The translations under genes were made by a program, and so were the position numbers. From NCBI RefSeq assembly GCF_000648615.1, contig NZ_JFZC01000027.1:21992-85991 (forward strand): a stretch of DNA of 64,000 nucleotides, in the 5' to 3' direction. The notes under the pieces are model-generated. The model was not told the DNA's origin and ran no database searches. It saw only the letters and a program-made list of their open reading frames with translations. This DNA comes from Sporolactobacillus terrae DSM 11697. GTDB taxonomy: Bacteria; Bacillota; Bacilli; Bacillales; Sporolactobacillaceae. Position 1 is the first letter of the stretch; each line of letters starts with the position of its first letter. Positions 35,092-45,298 of the stretch are shown in pieces.

Positions 35092-36523
35092 ACGCAGACA
35101 TCTTCACTTTTTTGCCATATTCAGTGACGCCTTATCGACGCTCTGGAGTATCATCGTACCCTTCGGCTTCGGGCTTGTCTGGGGACTGCGCCACCTTGAC
35201 GACATTATCGGCTATGTCCTGATCCTGCCGCTCGTCATTCTGATCTTTAATTTTGTAAAATGGCTGCGCTATACCTATGAATGGTCGGATGATCAAATCC
35301 ATATCCGCTCCGGCATCTTTGTACGCAACGATTGCTACATCCGATTTCAACGTATTCAATCCGTTCAAATTAAGACCAATTTGCTGCTCCGTCTGCTTGG
35401 CGTTGTGCAGTTAAAATTTGATACGGCCGATCCTGCTTCAAAAGGCGATAGGGTTCTCACCGCATTGAACAAAAAGGAAGCGGAACGCATTAAAGCGGAA
35501 GTTAGCCGCGTTAAAGGGCAGCTGTCGAACTTACGGACGGAGGGGACTGCGCCGGAATCTCCGGTACATAAAGAAAAACAGCCGAAGAAAAGGTATCAAT
35601 TATCAGGAAAGCGGCTGCTGGCCGCTGCGCTGCTTTCATCGAAAATTGGCGTGATGCTGGCCGCGGTATTCGGGCTTTGGTCACAGGCAGACGATCTCAT
35701 TCCCGACAACATTCGTGGTCGTTCACTCAGCTATCTCGAGCATGCATCACTGGTCGGTCTGATCATCCTGATCGGTGCGGCGATTCTATTGCTGTGGGTT
35801 GCATCGTTAATCAGTATCCTGCTGCGCTGGGGCTTTTTTCGGCTCACGGTCTTCGATACGGAATGGCGCATTCACCGCGGCGTTTGGGAGACCAAAGATG
35901 AAACCTATAAAACCGATCGTGTACAGGCGATCCAAATCCAAGAAACCTGGCTGCAGCAACTGTTTGGTTGGTGCACGATTTATGCACAGTGCAGCGGCAG
36001 CATTGATTCGGAAAATGATGATGGCGGATCGGTCATCGTCTTTCCAATGCTCCGAAAAGAAGAATTGCCCGGTTTTCTGAGTACCGTCATCCCAAGGTTC
36101 GCCGGTACCCTATCCACGCGCGTGTTGCCATTGCGCAGTACGCTTTATCGGATGGCCGGGCCGGCATGCTTCTGGATTGTATCGTGCTCCATACTTGCAT
36201 GGCGCTTTGACTGGGGAAACTATGCGCTGATCGGCTTGCCGTTCATTCTTATTTGCGGCTGGTTCCGCCGCCGCTCGGAAAGCTGGGCATTAAGTGATAA
36301 ACGGCTGATCGTTGTCAATCGCTGGTTCGCAAAGACAACCACCATCACACGGAGAAACAACATCCAAAGCCTGACAATCAAACAATCCTTTCTGCAAAAA
36401 CGACTCGGGCTTGCAAACACCCTGGCAACCATTCGCGCCTCTTCTGAACAGATCTTTTCCATCCATCAGCTTGAAAAAGAACATGCGAATACTATTTTTC
36501 AATGGTTTCGCAATCGAAACTAA
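35081..36523 (+). CDS. ydbT: Triple bPH2/DUF304 membrane protein, YdbT-like
   Basis: A 480-aa protein with three PH-like (DUF304) domains separated by pairs of membrane helices. Repeat signatures: IHIRSGIFVRNDCYIRFQRIQSVQI (about 77), WRIHRGVWETKDETYKTDRVQAIQI (about 266) and WALSDKRLIVVNRWFAKTTTITR (about 402). A charged linker lies at about 150-175. It overlaps ydbS by 11 bp, so the two are translated together and probably form one membrane complex involved in envelope defence. A terminator shared with ung follows at once. Confidence 0.87.
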   Translation: MNSKRRHLHFFAIFSDALSTLWSIIVPFGFGLVWGLRHLDDIIGYVLILPLVILIFNFVKWLRYTYEWSDDQIHIRSGIFVRNDCYIRFQRIQSVQIKTNLLLRLLGVVQLKFDTADPASKGDRVLTALNKKEAERIKAEVSRVKGQLSNLRTEGTAPESPVHKEKQPKKRYQLSGKRLLAAALLSSKIGVMLAAVFGLWSQADDLIPDNIRGRSLSYLEHASLVGLIILIGAAILLLWVASLISILLRWGFFRLTVFDTEWRIHRGVWETKDETYKTDRVQAIQIQETWLQQLFGWCTIYAQCSGSIDSENDDGGSVIVFPMLRKEELPGFLSTVIPRFAGTLSTRVLPLRSTLYRMAGPACFWIVSCSILAWRFDWGNYALIGLPFILICGWFRRRSESWALSDKRLIVVNRWFAKTTTITRRNNIQSLTIKQSFLQKRLGLANTLATIRASSEQIFSIHQLEKEHANTIFQWFRNRN

Positions 36524-36557
36524 AAACATCTCGCTTACTCATGCGAGATGTTTTTTT
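36522..36557. terminator. Bidirectional terminator between ydbT and ung
   Basis: AAAAACATCTCGC and GCGAGATGTTTTTTT form a perfect stem overlapping both stop codon regions; A- and T-runs permit use in both directions. Confidence 0.9.
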
Positions 36558-37260
36558 CACGTTCAGAATGTAAATCCGGTTCCTCAAGCGAGACTTGCCA
36601 ATTCACCGGCGTCTCACCGACCGATTCCAGAAATTGATTGGTTCGTGAAAACGGATGGCTGCCAAAGAAACCGGAATGTGCCGAAAACGGACTCGGGTGC
36701 GGCGATTTAATGATGAAGTGATGTGGATGGGTAATCAACGCTTCCTTTGCCTGCGCGTTTCGCCCCCACAGAATAAATACGATCGGTTTTTCACGATCAT
36801 TCAAGTCGCGAATGACCGCATCGGTGAACTGCTCCCAGCCCATCCCTTTGTGCGAATTTGGTGACCCGCGTCGAACGGAGAGCACGGTGTTCAAGAGCAG
36901 CACCCCCTGACGCGCCCATTCAATCAGGCAACCATGCTGTGGAATCGCGCAGCCGAGATCGTCGTGTAATTCTTTAAAAATATTTTGCAGTGACGGCGGC
37001 TGCTTGACTCCCGGCATGACCGAAAAGCTAAGTCCGTGTGCCTGACCCGGCCCATGATACGGATCCTGACCGAGAATCACAACCTTCACTTTTTCATAAG
37101 GTGTGTAATTCAGAGCATTATATAGATCGAACATATCCGGATAAACGGTTTTTGTTGTATATTCTTCTTTTAGAAATTGCCGCAGCTTTTGATAATAATC
37201 CTTTTCGAATTCTGGTTTCAGCAAGGGAGCCCAATCATTTCTTAAAATATGCTGATTCAC
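36535..37260 (-). CDS. ung: Uracil-DNA glycosylase
   Basis: Removes uracil from DNA in base-excision repair. The 241-aa family 1 enzyme has the water-activating motif [17 protein letters not shown] (D66), the uracil-binding [17 protein letters not shown] and the minor-groove loop [13 protein letters not shown]. The start is a GTG at 37258-37260, 7 nt after AGAGGTG. Corresponds to B. subtilis ywdG. The gene is 18 nt downstream of the 5'-nucleotidase gene and may be transcribed with it. Confidence 0.96.
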   Translation of the reverse strand: MNQHILRNDWAPLLKPEFEKDYYQKLRQFLKEEYTTKTVYPDMFDLYNALNYTPYEKVKVVILGQDPYHGPGQAHGLSFSVMPGVKQPPSLQNIFKELHDDLGCAIPQHGCLIEWARQGVLLLNTVLSVRRGSPNSHKGMGWEQFTDAVIRDLNDREKPIVFILWGRNAQAKEALITHPHHFIIKSPHPSPFSAHSGFFGSHPFSRTNQFLESVGETPVNWQVSLEEPDLHSEREKNISHE

Positions 37261-37278
37261 CTTTGTGCACCTCTCTGT

Positions 37279-38844
37279 TTAATAGATAATTTTCCAATTA
37301 TGATCAACGGTTGCTTGAATCACTTTCCGCTCCAGCACTTCATTGGCAATCAGTTCAGTCACATCAATGGGAATGTCTTTAACGACCGGCTTGCCACTGA
37401 ACATGAAGTACTCACCGCCGCCAATGGAACGATAATTGTTCATGACAACATCATAGGAAGCATCGACGTTTACGGCAGCTCCATGATAGTTGAGCTCCAC
37501 CACACGACTGCCAACTGGTTTCGAAAGATCCAGGATGTAGTTGATCCCTTCCCACATGTCGTAGTTGTAGTGCTGCGGTTTCGGATCAGTGAATGCTTGG
37601 CTGACCTTAACCGTACCGTTTGAATCAAGCGCAAAATAGGATGCCGAACGTTCTAGCGCGTCACGCATATCTTGACCGCTAATCCGAAGCACACGCAATG
37701 TGTTGGGATAGATATAATTGGCAACAATATCACGCATGGAAACATTCGGCGGCATGCCCGGTGATTCATTATTGAAAAGCGCCGTTGCACTGATATCGGC
37801 ACCCGATGCTTTCATCTGCAGCCGATTAATGAATTCAATCAGTGGATGATCCTGCATACGCACCTTCATCGGATCATGCACCAGCATGTCGCCATCAATT
37901 TTGCCTAATGGCTGATCCAACCAAGTTTGTGCATCTTTCTCATAGGCGTCGACATGTGCCAGCAAATCCTTGTCTGCCGCTTCACCGCGCACCGAAAGCA
38001 GTTCCGATTGCTTGGTGGTCACCTGCCAACCGGCCGGACCCTTTTCAAGCTCAAGCATCACTTTTCCAAGATGCGTGCCGCTCGACCCCGGTTGGATAAT
38101 TGTGACCCCATTGATCGCTTTACCGGCGATCATCCGGTGCTGGTGTCCGGTAAGCAACACATCAACATCCGCTACTTCTTGACACATTTGGTAGGCTTGA
38201 TTTTCACCTTTCATCTCTTCAATCGGTTCGCCGGTATCCAAATCACGTCCAAATCCGCCATGGTAGGACAGCACCACAAGGTCCGCTTTTTCTTCTTTTT
38301 TCAAAAAAGGAACCCATCGCTTCGCAGTTTCCACCGGGTCTTCAAAATGCATGCCCTTAATATTTTCCGGCTTTTCCCAGTTCGGCACGTATTGCGTCGT
38401 CAGCCCAAGAACCGCTACACGCGGCCCCTCAGGGAATGTTTTGACAATATACGGCTTGCCGAAGAACGGGCTTCCATCTGATTTCTTGACGATATTTGCG
38501 CCGAGCCATGGAAAGTTCGAGGAAGAAACGGCATCATTCAAGACATCCCTGCCAAAATTGAACTCATGGTTGCCGAATACCGCACAATCATAGTTCAAAT
38601 GATTAGCAACAACCGCCATCGGATTCGGTCGTTTATGATCAAAGCGCGCATAATAATAGAGAAGCGGCGTTCCTTGGATCATGTCGCCATTATCAATCAG
38701 AAGCGTACACGGCGCTTCTGCCCGCTCCTTATGTATGAGCGAAGCGATTTTCCCCATCCCAACGTCTCTAGGACGGTTATCCGCATAATTTATTGGGTAG
38801 ATGGAGCCATGAACATCGCTTGTTTCTAAGATGATCAATTTCAT
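37279..38844 (-). CDS. Bifunctional metallophosphatase/5'-nucleotidase
   Basis: A 521-aa protein with an N-terminal calcineurin-like metallophosphoesterase domain (DVHGSIYP, DNGDMIQGTP, GNHEFNFG, HQH; about residues 9-250) and a C-terminal 5'-nucleotidase substrate domain (about 310-500). The acceptor loop with YRSIGGGEYFMF is visible. Unlike most surface UshA/YfkN relatives it has no signal peptide, so it should be cytoplasmic. Likely substrates are nucleoside monophosphates or 2',3'-cyclic nucleotides. GAGGTGAGTG precedes the ATG. It lies directly upstream of ung, which suggests a shared nucleotide-hygiene role, by inference. Confidence 0.9.
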   Translation of the reverse strand: MKLIILETSDVHGSIYPINYADNRPRDVGMGKIASLIHKERAEAPCTLLIDNGDMIQGTPLLYYYARFDHKRPNPMAVVANHLNYDCAVFGNHEFNFGRDVLNDAVSSSNFPWLGANIVKKSDGSPFFGKPYIVKTFPEGPRVAVLGLTTQYVPNWEKPENIKGMHFEDPVETAKRWVPFLKKEEKADLVVLSYHGGFGRDLDTGEPIEEMKGENQAYQMCQEVADVDVLLTGHQHRMIAGKAINGVTIIQPGSSGTHLGKVMLELEKGPAGWQVTTKQSELLSVRGEAADKDLLAHVDAYEKDAQTWLDQPLGKIDGDMLVHDPMKVRMQDHPLIEFINRLQMKASGADISATALFNNESPGMPPNVSMRDIVANYIYPNTLRVLRISGQDMRDALERSASYFALDSNGTVKVSQAFTDPKPQHYNYDMWEGINYILDLSKPVGSRVVELNYHGAAVNVDASYDVVMNNYRSIGGGEYFMFSGKPVVKDIPIDVTELIANEVLERKVIQATVDHNWKIIY

Positions 38845-39070
38845 ACGTCACACTCACCTCAATCCCTACTTTTCATAGTACCACGCGTCATATGGTTTTG
38901 GAGACAAAAAGATCATAGATTCGCCATCAAAGTAATTATTTTTTCACAAAATTATGTTAAAAAATAGATAATCTGCGCAAAAATAGTGTTATTTTTGTGA
39001 CAAAGCCTTTATGATAGATAGGGACATACATTGTCTGCATATCTCATTTTTTCTGGAGGCGATTTGTTTT

Positions 39071-39997
39071 ATGTTTAAGAAAAGTTTCGCTCTGTTCCTT
39101 GCATTTGGTCTCGTGTTGAGCGTACTCGCAGGATGCGGGAATGGAAGCAGCTCCGCATCATCAAAATCTAAGGCTTATGTACCTAAAGAATTGGTTATCG
39201 GATTTGTTCCTTCATCCAATGCGGACACACTTGAAGCAAAGGCAAAACCATTGGGCGATTTACTTTCTAAAAAAATTGGTATTCCCGTCAAGGTTCAAGT
39301 AACAACCGATTACAACGGAGTTATTGAAGCAATGGCTTCGAAGAAAATGGATCTTGGCTTCCTGCCTCCAACCAGCTATGTCCTTGCGCACCAAAAAGGC
39401 TATGCGAATGTATTACTACAAGCACAACGTTACGGTGTAAACCCCAAAGACGGCTCCAACACTTCTGAAAAAGTAGACTACTATTACTCAGGTATGCTCG
39501 TTCGCAATGATTCAGGCATTAACTCAATTAAAGATTTGAAAGGCAAAAAAATCGGTTGGCAAGATGCCACCTCTACCGCCGGTTACGTATTCCCGGCTGT
39601 TAAAATGAAGAAAGCAGGCATCGATCCTCAAAAAGACGTGACCGGTGTCACTCTGCAAGGCCACGATAAAGGTGTTCTCGCGGTGTTGAACAAAGACGTT
39701 GATGCAGCACCGGTTTTCGTAGATGCGCGCAATATTGTTAAAGCAGAAAACCCAAATGTATTTAAAGAAACCCATTATATCTTCCAAACCGCAAAAATTC
39801 CAAATGATACGATCAGCGTTCGTCCGGATATGTCGAAAAAATGGCAGAAAAAGATTTCAGACGCTTTTGTTTCGATCAGTAATGATCCCAAAGGCGAAAA
39901 AGTCATCTATTCGATTTACAGCCATGTCGGCTATTCACCTTCTAAAGATTCGAACTTTGATGTTGTTCGTAACTATAACAAAGAAATCGGCGAATAA
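39071..39997 (+). CDS. phnD: Phosphonate/phosphite ABC transporter substrate-binding lipoprotein PhnD
   Basis: Substrate-binding lipoprotein of a phosphonate-type importer. The 308-aa precursor has a lipobox VLAGC at about residue 18-22, then a Ser-rich linker and a PBP-like PhnD domain: ELVIGFVPSSNADTLEAKAKPL, DLGFLPPTSYVLAH, and WQDATSTAGYVFPA for the anion-binding serines/threonines. The ATG at 39071 follows GGAGG. It is transcribed toward its own partner genes phnE-phnE-phnC, which lie on the other strand, separated by a repeat. TTCACA/TGTTAA-like half sites occur upstream, but no convincing PhoP box was established. Confidence 0.92.
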   Translation: MFKKSFALFLAFGLVLSVLAGCGNGSSSASSKSKAYVPKELVIGFVPSSNADTLEAKAKPLGDLLSKKIGIPVKVQVTTDYNGVIEAMASKKMDLGFLPPTSYVLAHQKGYANVLLQAQRYGVNPKDGSNTSEKVDYYYSGMLVRNDSGINSIKDLKGKKIGWQDATSTAGYVFPAVKMKKAGIDPQKDVTGVTLQGHDKGVLAVLNKDVDAAPVFVDARNIVKAENPNVFKETHYIFQTAKIPNDTISVRPDMSKKWQKKISDAFVSISNDPKGEKVIYSIYSHVGYSPSKDSNFDVVRNYNKEIGE

Positions 39998-40012
39998 TAG
40001 TTTTACTGATTT

Positions 40013-40050
40013 AAAAGCCTTGCTGCTCTGCTGCGGCAAGGCTTCTTTTT
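40013..40050 (+). terminator. phnD terminator
   Basis: AAGCCTTGC and GCAAGGCTT arms with TTCTTTTT tail. Confidence 0.85.
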
Positions 40051-40267
40051 ACTAGGCGAGTAAATTTTGAACATTATGTCAAAATGTTCTGCAATGCACT
40101 ATGCAGCTACGCCTTGCCTATTTTTTTGTGTAACTAACATTATTTCAATGTCCTTTAGACATTGTTCTCTTATGCGTGTTGCGCCCTTGGCTCGTATCCA
40201 GGGCTCAACACGTAGACGCATCTTCCTGTTCATCCTTGTACTTAGTCTGATAACTCTTTCCTTTTTC

Positions 40268-40552
40268 ATGAGAAAAACCAAGCTGTGCTTGGTCCTTTAT
40301 CTCCAGCCATGTGTGATGGTCTCCTGTCTTTTCGGTGCTGAATCGCCGCTTCGGTTACTCGCTTGCCGCGGGCGCACCGCGAGCCTCCTCAGACAGGCCA
40401 GGAATCTGCGGGGTCTCGCTGGCACGCATCAACTAAGCGCGATCCCGCCGGCGCCAGAGCCCCTCCGCTTTGACTCTTGGCCAAGACACTGGGGTATTGG
40501 TTTGAAGACAGGGCAAAATCTTATACTTTCTTTTCCTGCAAAAAAAGACGCT
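40268..40552 (-). repeat. Dispersed intergenic repeat, family A, copy 2 (long form)
   Basis: Full-length partner of copy 1: GAGAAAAACCAAGCTGTGCT start hairpin, GCTGAATCGCCGCTTCGG core, GGCACGCATCAACTAAGCGC centre, TTTGAAGACAGGGCAAAATC and TTTTCCTGC end. On the minus strand it begins exactly at the T-tract of the phnE terminator. It separates convergent phnD and phnE. Confidence 0.88.
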
Positions 40553-40587
40553 CTCGGCAGTTCCCCAACGCCTGAGCGTGTTTCTTC
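40541..40587 (-). terminator. phnCEE terminator
   Basis: Minus strand: ACGCTC/GAGCGT plus GGC/GCC inner stem, with a run of seven T residues that merges into the repeat end. Confidence 0.75.
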
Positions 40588-40635
40588 TTTAGTACTGTCT
40601 GTTTGCTTATTTTTCGATCAAGCCTTTGCAATCTG

Positions 40636-41436
40636 TTACACGAGCCGTTTGCGAATCGACCCAGAGATTAAGTCGATGATCGAAACCATGACAATGATGC
40701 CGAGCAGGATGATCCCGACGCGATCCCATTTGTGTGCATTTAAGGCAAAAATCAATGGTGCACCGATCCCTCCGGCACCAACCATACCGAGTATCGAAGC
40801 AGAACGTACACTGATTTCAAATCGATAGAGTGTGTATGAGAAGAATTGTGGCAGAACTTGCGGTACAACCGCAAACCAAAGCGTTTGAAATTTATTTGCC
40901 CCACATGCCCGCAGCGCCTCAGCTGCACGAAAGTCCATATCCTCAATTGATTCACCGAATAGTTTACCTAGCATGCCAATCGAGTGGAAGCCGAGTGCGA
41001 GCACCCCAGCAAAAGGCCCCAGTCCTACAGCTTTGATGAATAGGAGTGCCATAATCAATTCTGGGAACACGCGAATTGCACTCAAAATAACTTTACCCGT
41101 GGATGAGACCACTCGGAAACGGCTCATATTTCGCGCAGCCCAGAACGCGAACGGAACACAGAGGAGTGCGGAAATAAACGTACCAAGGACGGCAATGTTA
41201 AACGTTTCGAGTAAGGCATGCAGCAAGTCTTCACCATCCGGATCGCTAATATAGGACCAATCCGGATGTGCCATCCCTGTAAAAATAGCTTTGGCGGAGG
41301 TCCAAGCCGAAGCTTTCAATTCAAAATTTTGAAAGAAGCCGGTAAATGCCCAAATATAAATGATTAAAACGATAAGAGCGATGGTCCAATTTCTAAGCCG
41401 GCGAAACAGCAATTTTTTTTGTGTGGTATTCATCAT
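40636..41436 (-). CDS. phnE: Phosphonate ABC transporter permease PhnE (second copy)
   Basis: Inner-membrane permease of 266 aa with about six helices and the EAA-loop AEALRACGANKFQTLWFAVVPQVLP that contacts PhnC. The first of two ATGs (41434-41436) is preceded by GGGAG and overlaps the stop of the upstream phnE gene (ATGA), so they are translationally coupled. The two permeases would form a heterodimer. Last gene of the phnC-phnE-phnE unit, closed by a terminator. Confidence 0.92.
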   Translation of the reverse strand: MMNTTQKKLLFRRLRNWTIALIVLIIYIWAFTGFFQNFELKASAWTSAKAIFTGMAHPDWSYISDPDGEDLLHALLETFNIAVLGTFISALLCVPFAFWAARNMSRFRVVSSTGKVILSAIRVFPELIMALLFIKAVGLGPFAGVLALGFHSIGMLGKLFGESIEDMDFRAAEALRACGANKFQTLWFAVVPQVLPQFFSYTLYRFEISVRSASILGMVGAGGIGAPLIFALNAHKWDRVGIILLGIIVMVSIIDLISGSIRKRLV

Positions 41437-42209
41437 ATCAGTTTCTCCCGTATTCTATTGCTAAGTCCGTCAATGATCAAGACAACAACAAAGGTATAGA
41501 GGATGATCGACATCACGCGATCGTATTGCAGAAATCCAAGTGTACGGCTGAGATACAAGCCGATACCACCGGCGCCAACATAACCGAGAATGGCAGCAGC
41601 TCGAACATTAATTTCAAAACAGTAAAGAAAATAAGACATGTACGGAGCAACAACTTGAGGGACAACACCAAGAAAAATCCATTGTGTTTTATTAGCGCCT
41701 ACGGCCGTCATCGCTTCCAATGGTCCATCGTCAATGGCTTCAACGGATTCATAGGCCAATTTAGCAATGACACCGAACGAAAACACGCCCAACGCAAAAA
41801 TGCCAGACACAAAACCAATACCGAAAATCGGTACAAACAAAGCGGCAAGCAACAGTTCAGGGATGGTTCGAATCAAATTCATGATAAAGCGGAACGGGAC
41901 ATACACCCATTTCGTTTTGACAATATTGCGCGAAGCGAGCAAAGCAAATGGAATTGCGGCAAGTCCGCCGAAGGTTGTCCCGAGAACAGCCATACGGATT
42001 GTCTCCAGCATCGCTTGTGTTATGTAGTTAAAATAGCTCCAGTCCGGGGGAAACATCTGGTCAATCAATGCGCCCATATTTGAAAAGTTTGCAAGCAGCT
42101 CAGCGATTGATACCCCGGTTTGTTTTGAGGCACTCCAAATCAGCAGAATGAAGAACAGAATGACAAGAACCAACTTTAACCGTGCCACTCTTCTTTTTGC
42201 CAAATTCAC
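41433..42209 (-). CDS. phnE: Phosphonate ABC transporter permease PhnE (first copy)
   Basis: A 258-aa permease with the EAA motif [26 protein letters not shown]. It is similar in plan to the following phnE but clearly diverged. The start is a GTG at 42207-42209, overlapping the phnC stop (GTGA) and served by CGGAGG inside phnC. Middle gene of a tightly overlapping three-gene unit. Confidence 0.92.
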   Translation of the reverse strand: MNLAKRRVARLKLVLVILFFILLIWSASKQTGVSIAELLANFSNMGALIDQMFPPDWSYFNYITQAMLETIRMAVLGTTFGGLAAIPFALLASRNIVKTKWVYVPFRFIMNLIRTIPELLLAALFVPIFGIGFVSGIFALGVFSFGVIAKLAYESVEAIDDGPLEAMTAVGANKTQWIFLGVVPQVVAPYMSYFLYCFEINVRAAAILGYVGAGGIGLYLSRTLGFLQYDRVMSIILYTFVVVLIIDGLSNRIREKLI

Positions 42210-42985
42210 GCTCTGCTCGCCTCCGATCCCTCTTTCTGTGAACCGCGACTGTAAATTTGATCAAATGTGTCATCGGATGCTTGCTCTGCAGTACCGTCAA
42301 AGACAACTTCACCCGAGCGGATCCCAATCAAACGCGTTGCATACTTCTTTGCAAGATCAACGGAATGCAGATTAACAATCGTCGTCATACCTAATTCTTT
42401 ATTTACACGCTGCAAGTCATCAAGCACTTGAATTGTTGTGACCGGGTCAAGTGAGGCGACCGGTTCATCGGCAAGAATAATCGTCGCCTCTTGGGCGAGT
42501 GCTCGAGCAATCGATACCCGCTGCTGCTGACCGCCTGAGAGTTCGTCTGCTCTGGAATAAGCTTTTTCCTGAATATTCACACGATCCAATGCAGACATCG
42601 CCAGTGCAACATCCTTCTTCGGCCATAAACCCAGCACGGTACGCAACGTTGAGTGATACCCCACACGCCCCGACAATACATTTTTCAATACCGAGGAACG
42701 TTTGACAAGGTTAAAATTTTGAAAAATCATGCCAATATCACGTCTCATGTGCAGCAATTGTTTTCCCCGTGCTTTTGTGATCGACTGACCTTTGATTAAT
42801 ATTTCACCCTCAGTGATTTCATTCAGACGGTTGATTGATCGAAGCAAGGTGGATTTTCCAGCTCCCGACAAACCAACGATCACAACAAACTCCCCTTTCT
42901 CAATCGTCAAGTTAACCTTTCTCAGGCCTTGCGTTCCATTGGGGTATGTTTTGGATACATGCTTGAACTCGATCACATTCTCCAT
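42206..42985 (-). CDS. phnC: Phosphonate ABC transporter ATP-binding protein PhnC
   Basis: ATPase of 259 aa energising the importer. Walker [10 protein letters not shown], signature LSGGQQQR, Walker B IILADEP and the switch histidine in VNLHSVD are in order. The ATG at 42983-42985 is chosen over a GTG four codons upstream that abuts the GGAAGTGAG ribosome site. First gene of the minus-strand phnCEE unit. No phosphonate-degrading enzyme (C-P lyase, PhnX, PtxD) is encoded in the window, so the imported compound is undetermined. Confidence 0.93.
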   Translation of the reverse strand: MENVIEFKHVSKTYPNGTQGLRKVNLTIEKGEFVVIVGLSGAGKSTLLRSINRLNEITEGEILIKGQSITKARGKQLLHMRRDIGMIFQNFNLVKRSSVLKNVLSGRVGYHSTLRTVLGLWPKKDVALAMSALDRVNIQEKAYSRADELSGGQQQRVSIARALAQEATIILADEPVASLDPVTTIQVLDDLQRVNKELGMTTIVNLHSVDLAKKYATRLIGIRSGEVVFDGTAEQASDDTFDQIYSRGSQKEGSEASRA

Positions 42986-43274
42986 AGCTTCGATCACTCA
43001 CTTCCATTTTCATTTAAGAGCAACAAAATGTGACAACCTATCAAACAATCATGATTATTATAAAGCAAGATTCATAGGAAAATCTACGTTCATCCTTATA
43101 TTCTGTAATTCTTTGAAATATTTTATCGATTTATTTCTTGCTTATTCGGCACATCTGTTAAAATCATTTATAATAGTAGAGACTGTTGTTGGACAGCCCG
43201 GCATGGATGCGGCCGTGCCTGAATATACTAATCTTAATGAACCTGTCCTGGATTTTCTATGGAGGTGTCCCCTA

Positions 43275-45290
43275 ATGAAACAACGCAAACTGATCTTCCT
43301 TTTTTCCGTATTCCTCGTATTGCTATTCGTGCTCAGTGCGTGCGGTCAAAAGCCAACCGCAAAAGACCGAATGGAGGAATACGTACACGCATGGCAGAAA
43401 CAAGATTTTTCGAAAATGTACACACTGCTCTCCAAATCATCACAGAAACGTGTCAGCAAAGCTGATTTTATTGAACGCTATAAGCGCATCTACGGCAACA
43501 TTGAAGCCGGCAAACTAACCGCGCGTGTTCAAGAGAATAAGAGTAAAAGTGATTCCGTACACGTGACGGCCACACTAGCGACCGTCGCCGGGCCGATAAA
43601 ATTCTCTCAAAATGTCGCGTTCAAAGAAGAAAAACAAAAAGATGAGAAAAATTTATATCTCGATTGGCAACCAAACCTGATTCTTCCAAAAATGAACGCC
43701 CAATCAAGCGTTCGTGTTGACACACTGCCGAGCACACGCGGCGAGATCGCAGATCGCAACGGCAAGCCGCTGGCCATCAATGGGACCGCGGCGCGTATTG
43801 ATCTCGTTCCTGGAAAAATGGGCAGTGACAACGATAAAACAGCCACGATCAAGCAATTAACAAAGCTGCTCGGCGTCAGCAAAGAACAAATTGACCAAGC
43901 GCTTTCCGCATCATGGGTCAAAGTGGACAGTTTAGTACCGATCACTACGGTTGACGCTGCGAAAACCGATCTGATCAAAAAGGCCGTTGCATTGCCGGGC
44001 GTGGTCAAAACGGATGTATCCAGCAGAGTCTATCCAGATAAAAATGCAAGTGCTCATTTAACCGGCTATGTTGGAAAAATGACTGCTGAACTGCTCAAAC
44101 AGCATAAAAACGAAGGCTACACTGCAAACTCAGTGATTGGAAAGACCGGACTGGAATTATTATTTGAAAAGCAGCTTCGTCAACATAATGGAGCGGAGAT
44201 CAAACTGCTGGATTCAACCGGAGCAGAAGTTGCAACACTCGCCAAAAAAGACCCGGTTGACGGACACAATGTCCAGTTAACCATTGACCGCGACGTTCAG
44301 GATTCATTGTATGATCAGCTGAAAAAAGATGCAGGAACTGCCGTCGCAATTGATCCGCGCAACGGTGATATTCTCGGTCTGGTTAGCGCGCCATCCTACA
44401 ATCCCAATGACTTTGTTCTCGGCATTTCGTCAAGTGAATACCAGAAACTGAGCAATGATCAGCAGCAACCGCTAAGAAATCGATTTACCGCTGCGTCGGC
44501 ACCGGGTTCAACGTTTAAACCGCTGACGGCAGCCCTCGCGTTAACGCATAAAGCAATTAATCCCGATACAAAAGTTGCAATTAACGGGAGCAAGTGGCAA
44601 GCGAGCAGCTCGTGGGGTGACTACTATGTAACTCGGGTGAATCATGATGCAAAGGTAAATTTGGAGACGGCATTGTTCAAATCTGACAATATCTACTTTG
44701 CGCAAACAGCACTTAAAATAGGGGGAACCGCCTTTGCCTCCGATGCGAAGAAATTCGGCTTTGGCGAATCGCTGCCGATTGAATTTCCAATGCGTAAATC
44801 AACGATTTCAAATAGCGGGAAACTGAATGACCAAGGACTGCTTGCCAATACAGGCTATGGTCAGGGGCAAGTCAGTGTAACCCCGCTGCACTTGTCACTC
44901 ATTTATTCGGCGCTTGTCAACGATGGCAGTATGATCAAACCGCGTCTAGTCAAGACCAACGACGCACCGACCTTTTGGAAAAAGAATGTGATGTCCGCAG
45001 ATACTGCACAATTGCTTAATAAGGATCTGATTCAGGTCGTTGCCAATCCTTCTGGAACGGCTCATGATGCACAGATTAACGGAATCACGCTTGCCGGTAA
45101 AACCGGAACTCCGGAATTCAAACAGAAACAAGGGGAGAGCGGACGTGAAAACGGATGGTTCACCGCCTACAATACGGACGATCCAAAACTGCTTGTTACA
45201 ATGATCGTCGAAAACACGCAAAAAAAAGGCGGCAGCCACTACGTGACACCAAAAGTCAAAAAGGTTTTTGAACAGGTATTGAAAAAATAA
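43275..45290 (+). CDS. pbpC: Class B penicillin-binding protein (PBP3/PbpC type) lipoprotein
   Basis: Peptidoglycan transpeptidase of 671 aa anchored outside the membrane. Order: signal with lipobox LSAC, NTF2-like/MecA-type N-terminal domain (about 30-135), PBP dimerisation domain, then transpeptidase with SxxK in GSTFK (S412), SDN (470-472) and KTGT (609-612). The NTF2-like domain places it with B. subtilis PbpC and MecA-like PBPs, which often have low beta-lactam affinity. The ATG at 43275 follows GGAGGTG by 7 nt; a far upstream in-frame start at 42792 would overlap phnC and is rejected. TATAAT at about 43170 gives a leader of about 100 nt. Confidence 0.92.
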   Translation: MKQRKLIFLFSVFLVLLFVLSACGQKPTAKDRMEEYVHAWQKQDFSKMYTLLSKSSQKRVSKADFIERYKRIYGNIEAGKLTARVQENKSKSDSVHVTATLATVAGPIKFSQNVAFKEEKQKDEKNLYLDWQPNLILPKMNAQSSVRVDTLPSTRGEIADRNGKPLAINGTAARIDLVPGKMGSDNDKTATIKQLTKLLGVSKEQIDQALSASWVKVDSLVPITTVDAAKTDLIKKAVALPGVVKTDVSSRVYPDKNASAHLTGYVGKMTAELLKQHKNEGYTANSVIGKTGLELLFEKQLRQHNGAEIKLLDSTGAEVATLAKKDPVDGHNVQLTIDRDVQDSLYDQLKKDAGTAVAIDPRNGDILGLVSAPSYNPNDFVLGISSSEYQKLSNDQQQPLRNRFTAASAPGSTFKPLTAALALTHKAINPDTKVAINGSKWQASSSWGDYYVTRVNHDAKVNLETALFKSDNIYFAQTALKIGGTAFASDAKKFGFGESLPIEFPMRKSTISNSGKLNDQGLLANTGYGQGQVSVTPLHLSLIYSALVNDGSMIKPRLVKTNDAPTFWKKNVMSADTAQLLNKDLIQVVANPSGTAHDAQINGITLAGKTGTPEFKQKQGESGRENGWFTAYNTDDPKLLVTMIVENTQKKGGSHYVTPKVKKVFEQVLKK

Positions 45291-45298
45291 TTTTGGCT

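Noticed and set aside
39023..39035. GACA-N4-TTGTC-like dyad upstream of phnD as an operator
   Set aside because: Short, imperfectly placed and not matched by any other site in the window.
42792..43274. N-terminal extension of the PBP reading frame by 161 codons
   Set aside because: It overlaps phnC on the other strand, has no ribosome site, and would bury the lipoprotein signal that begins at 43275.
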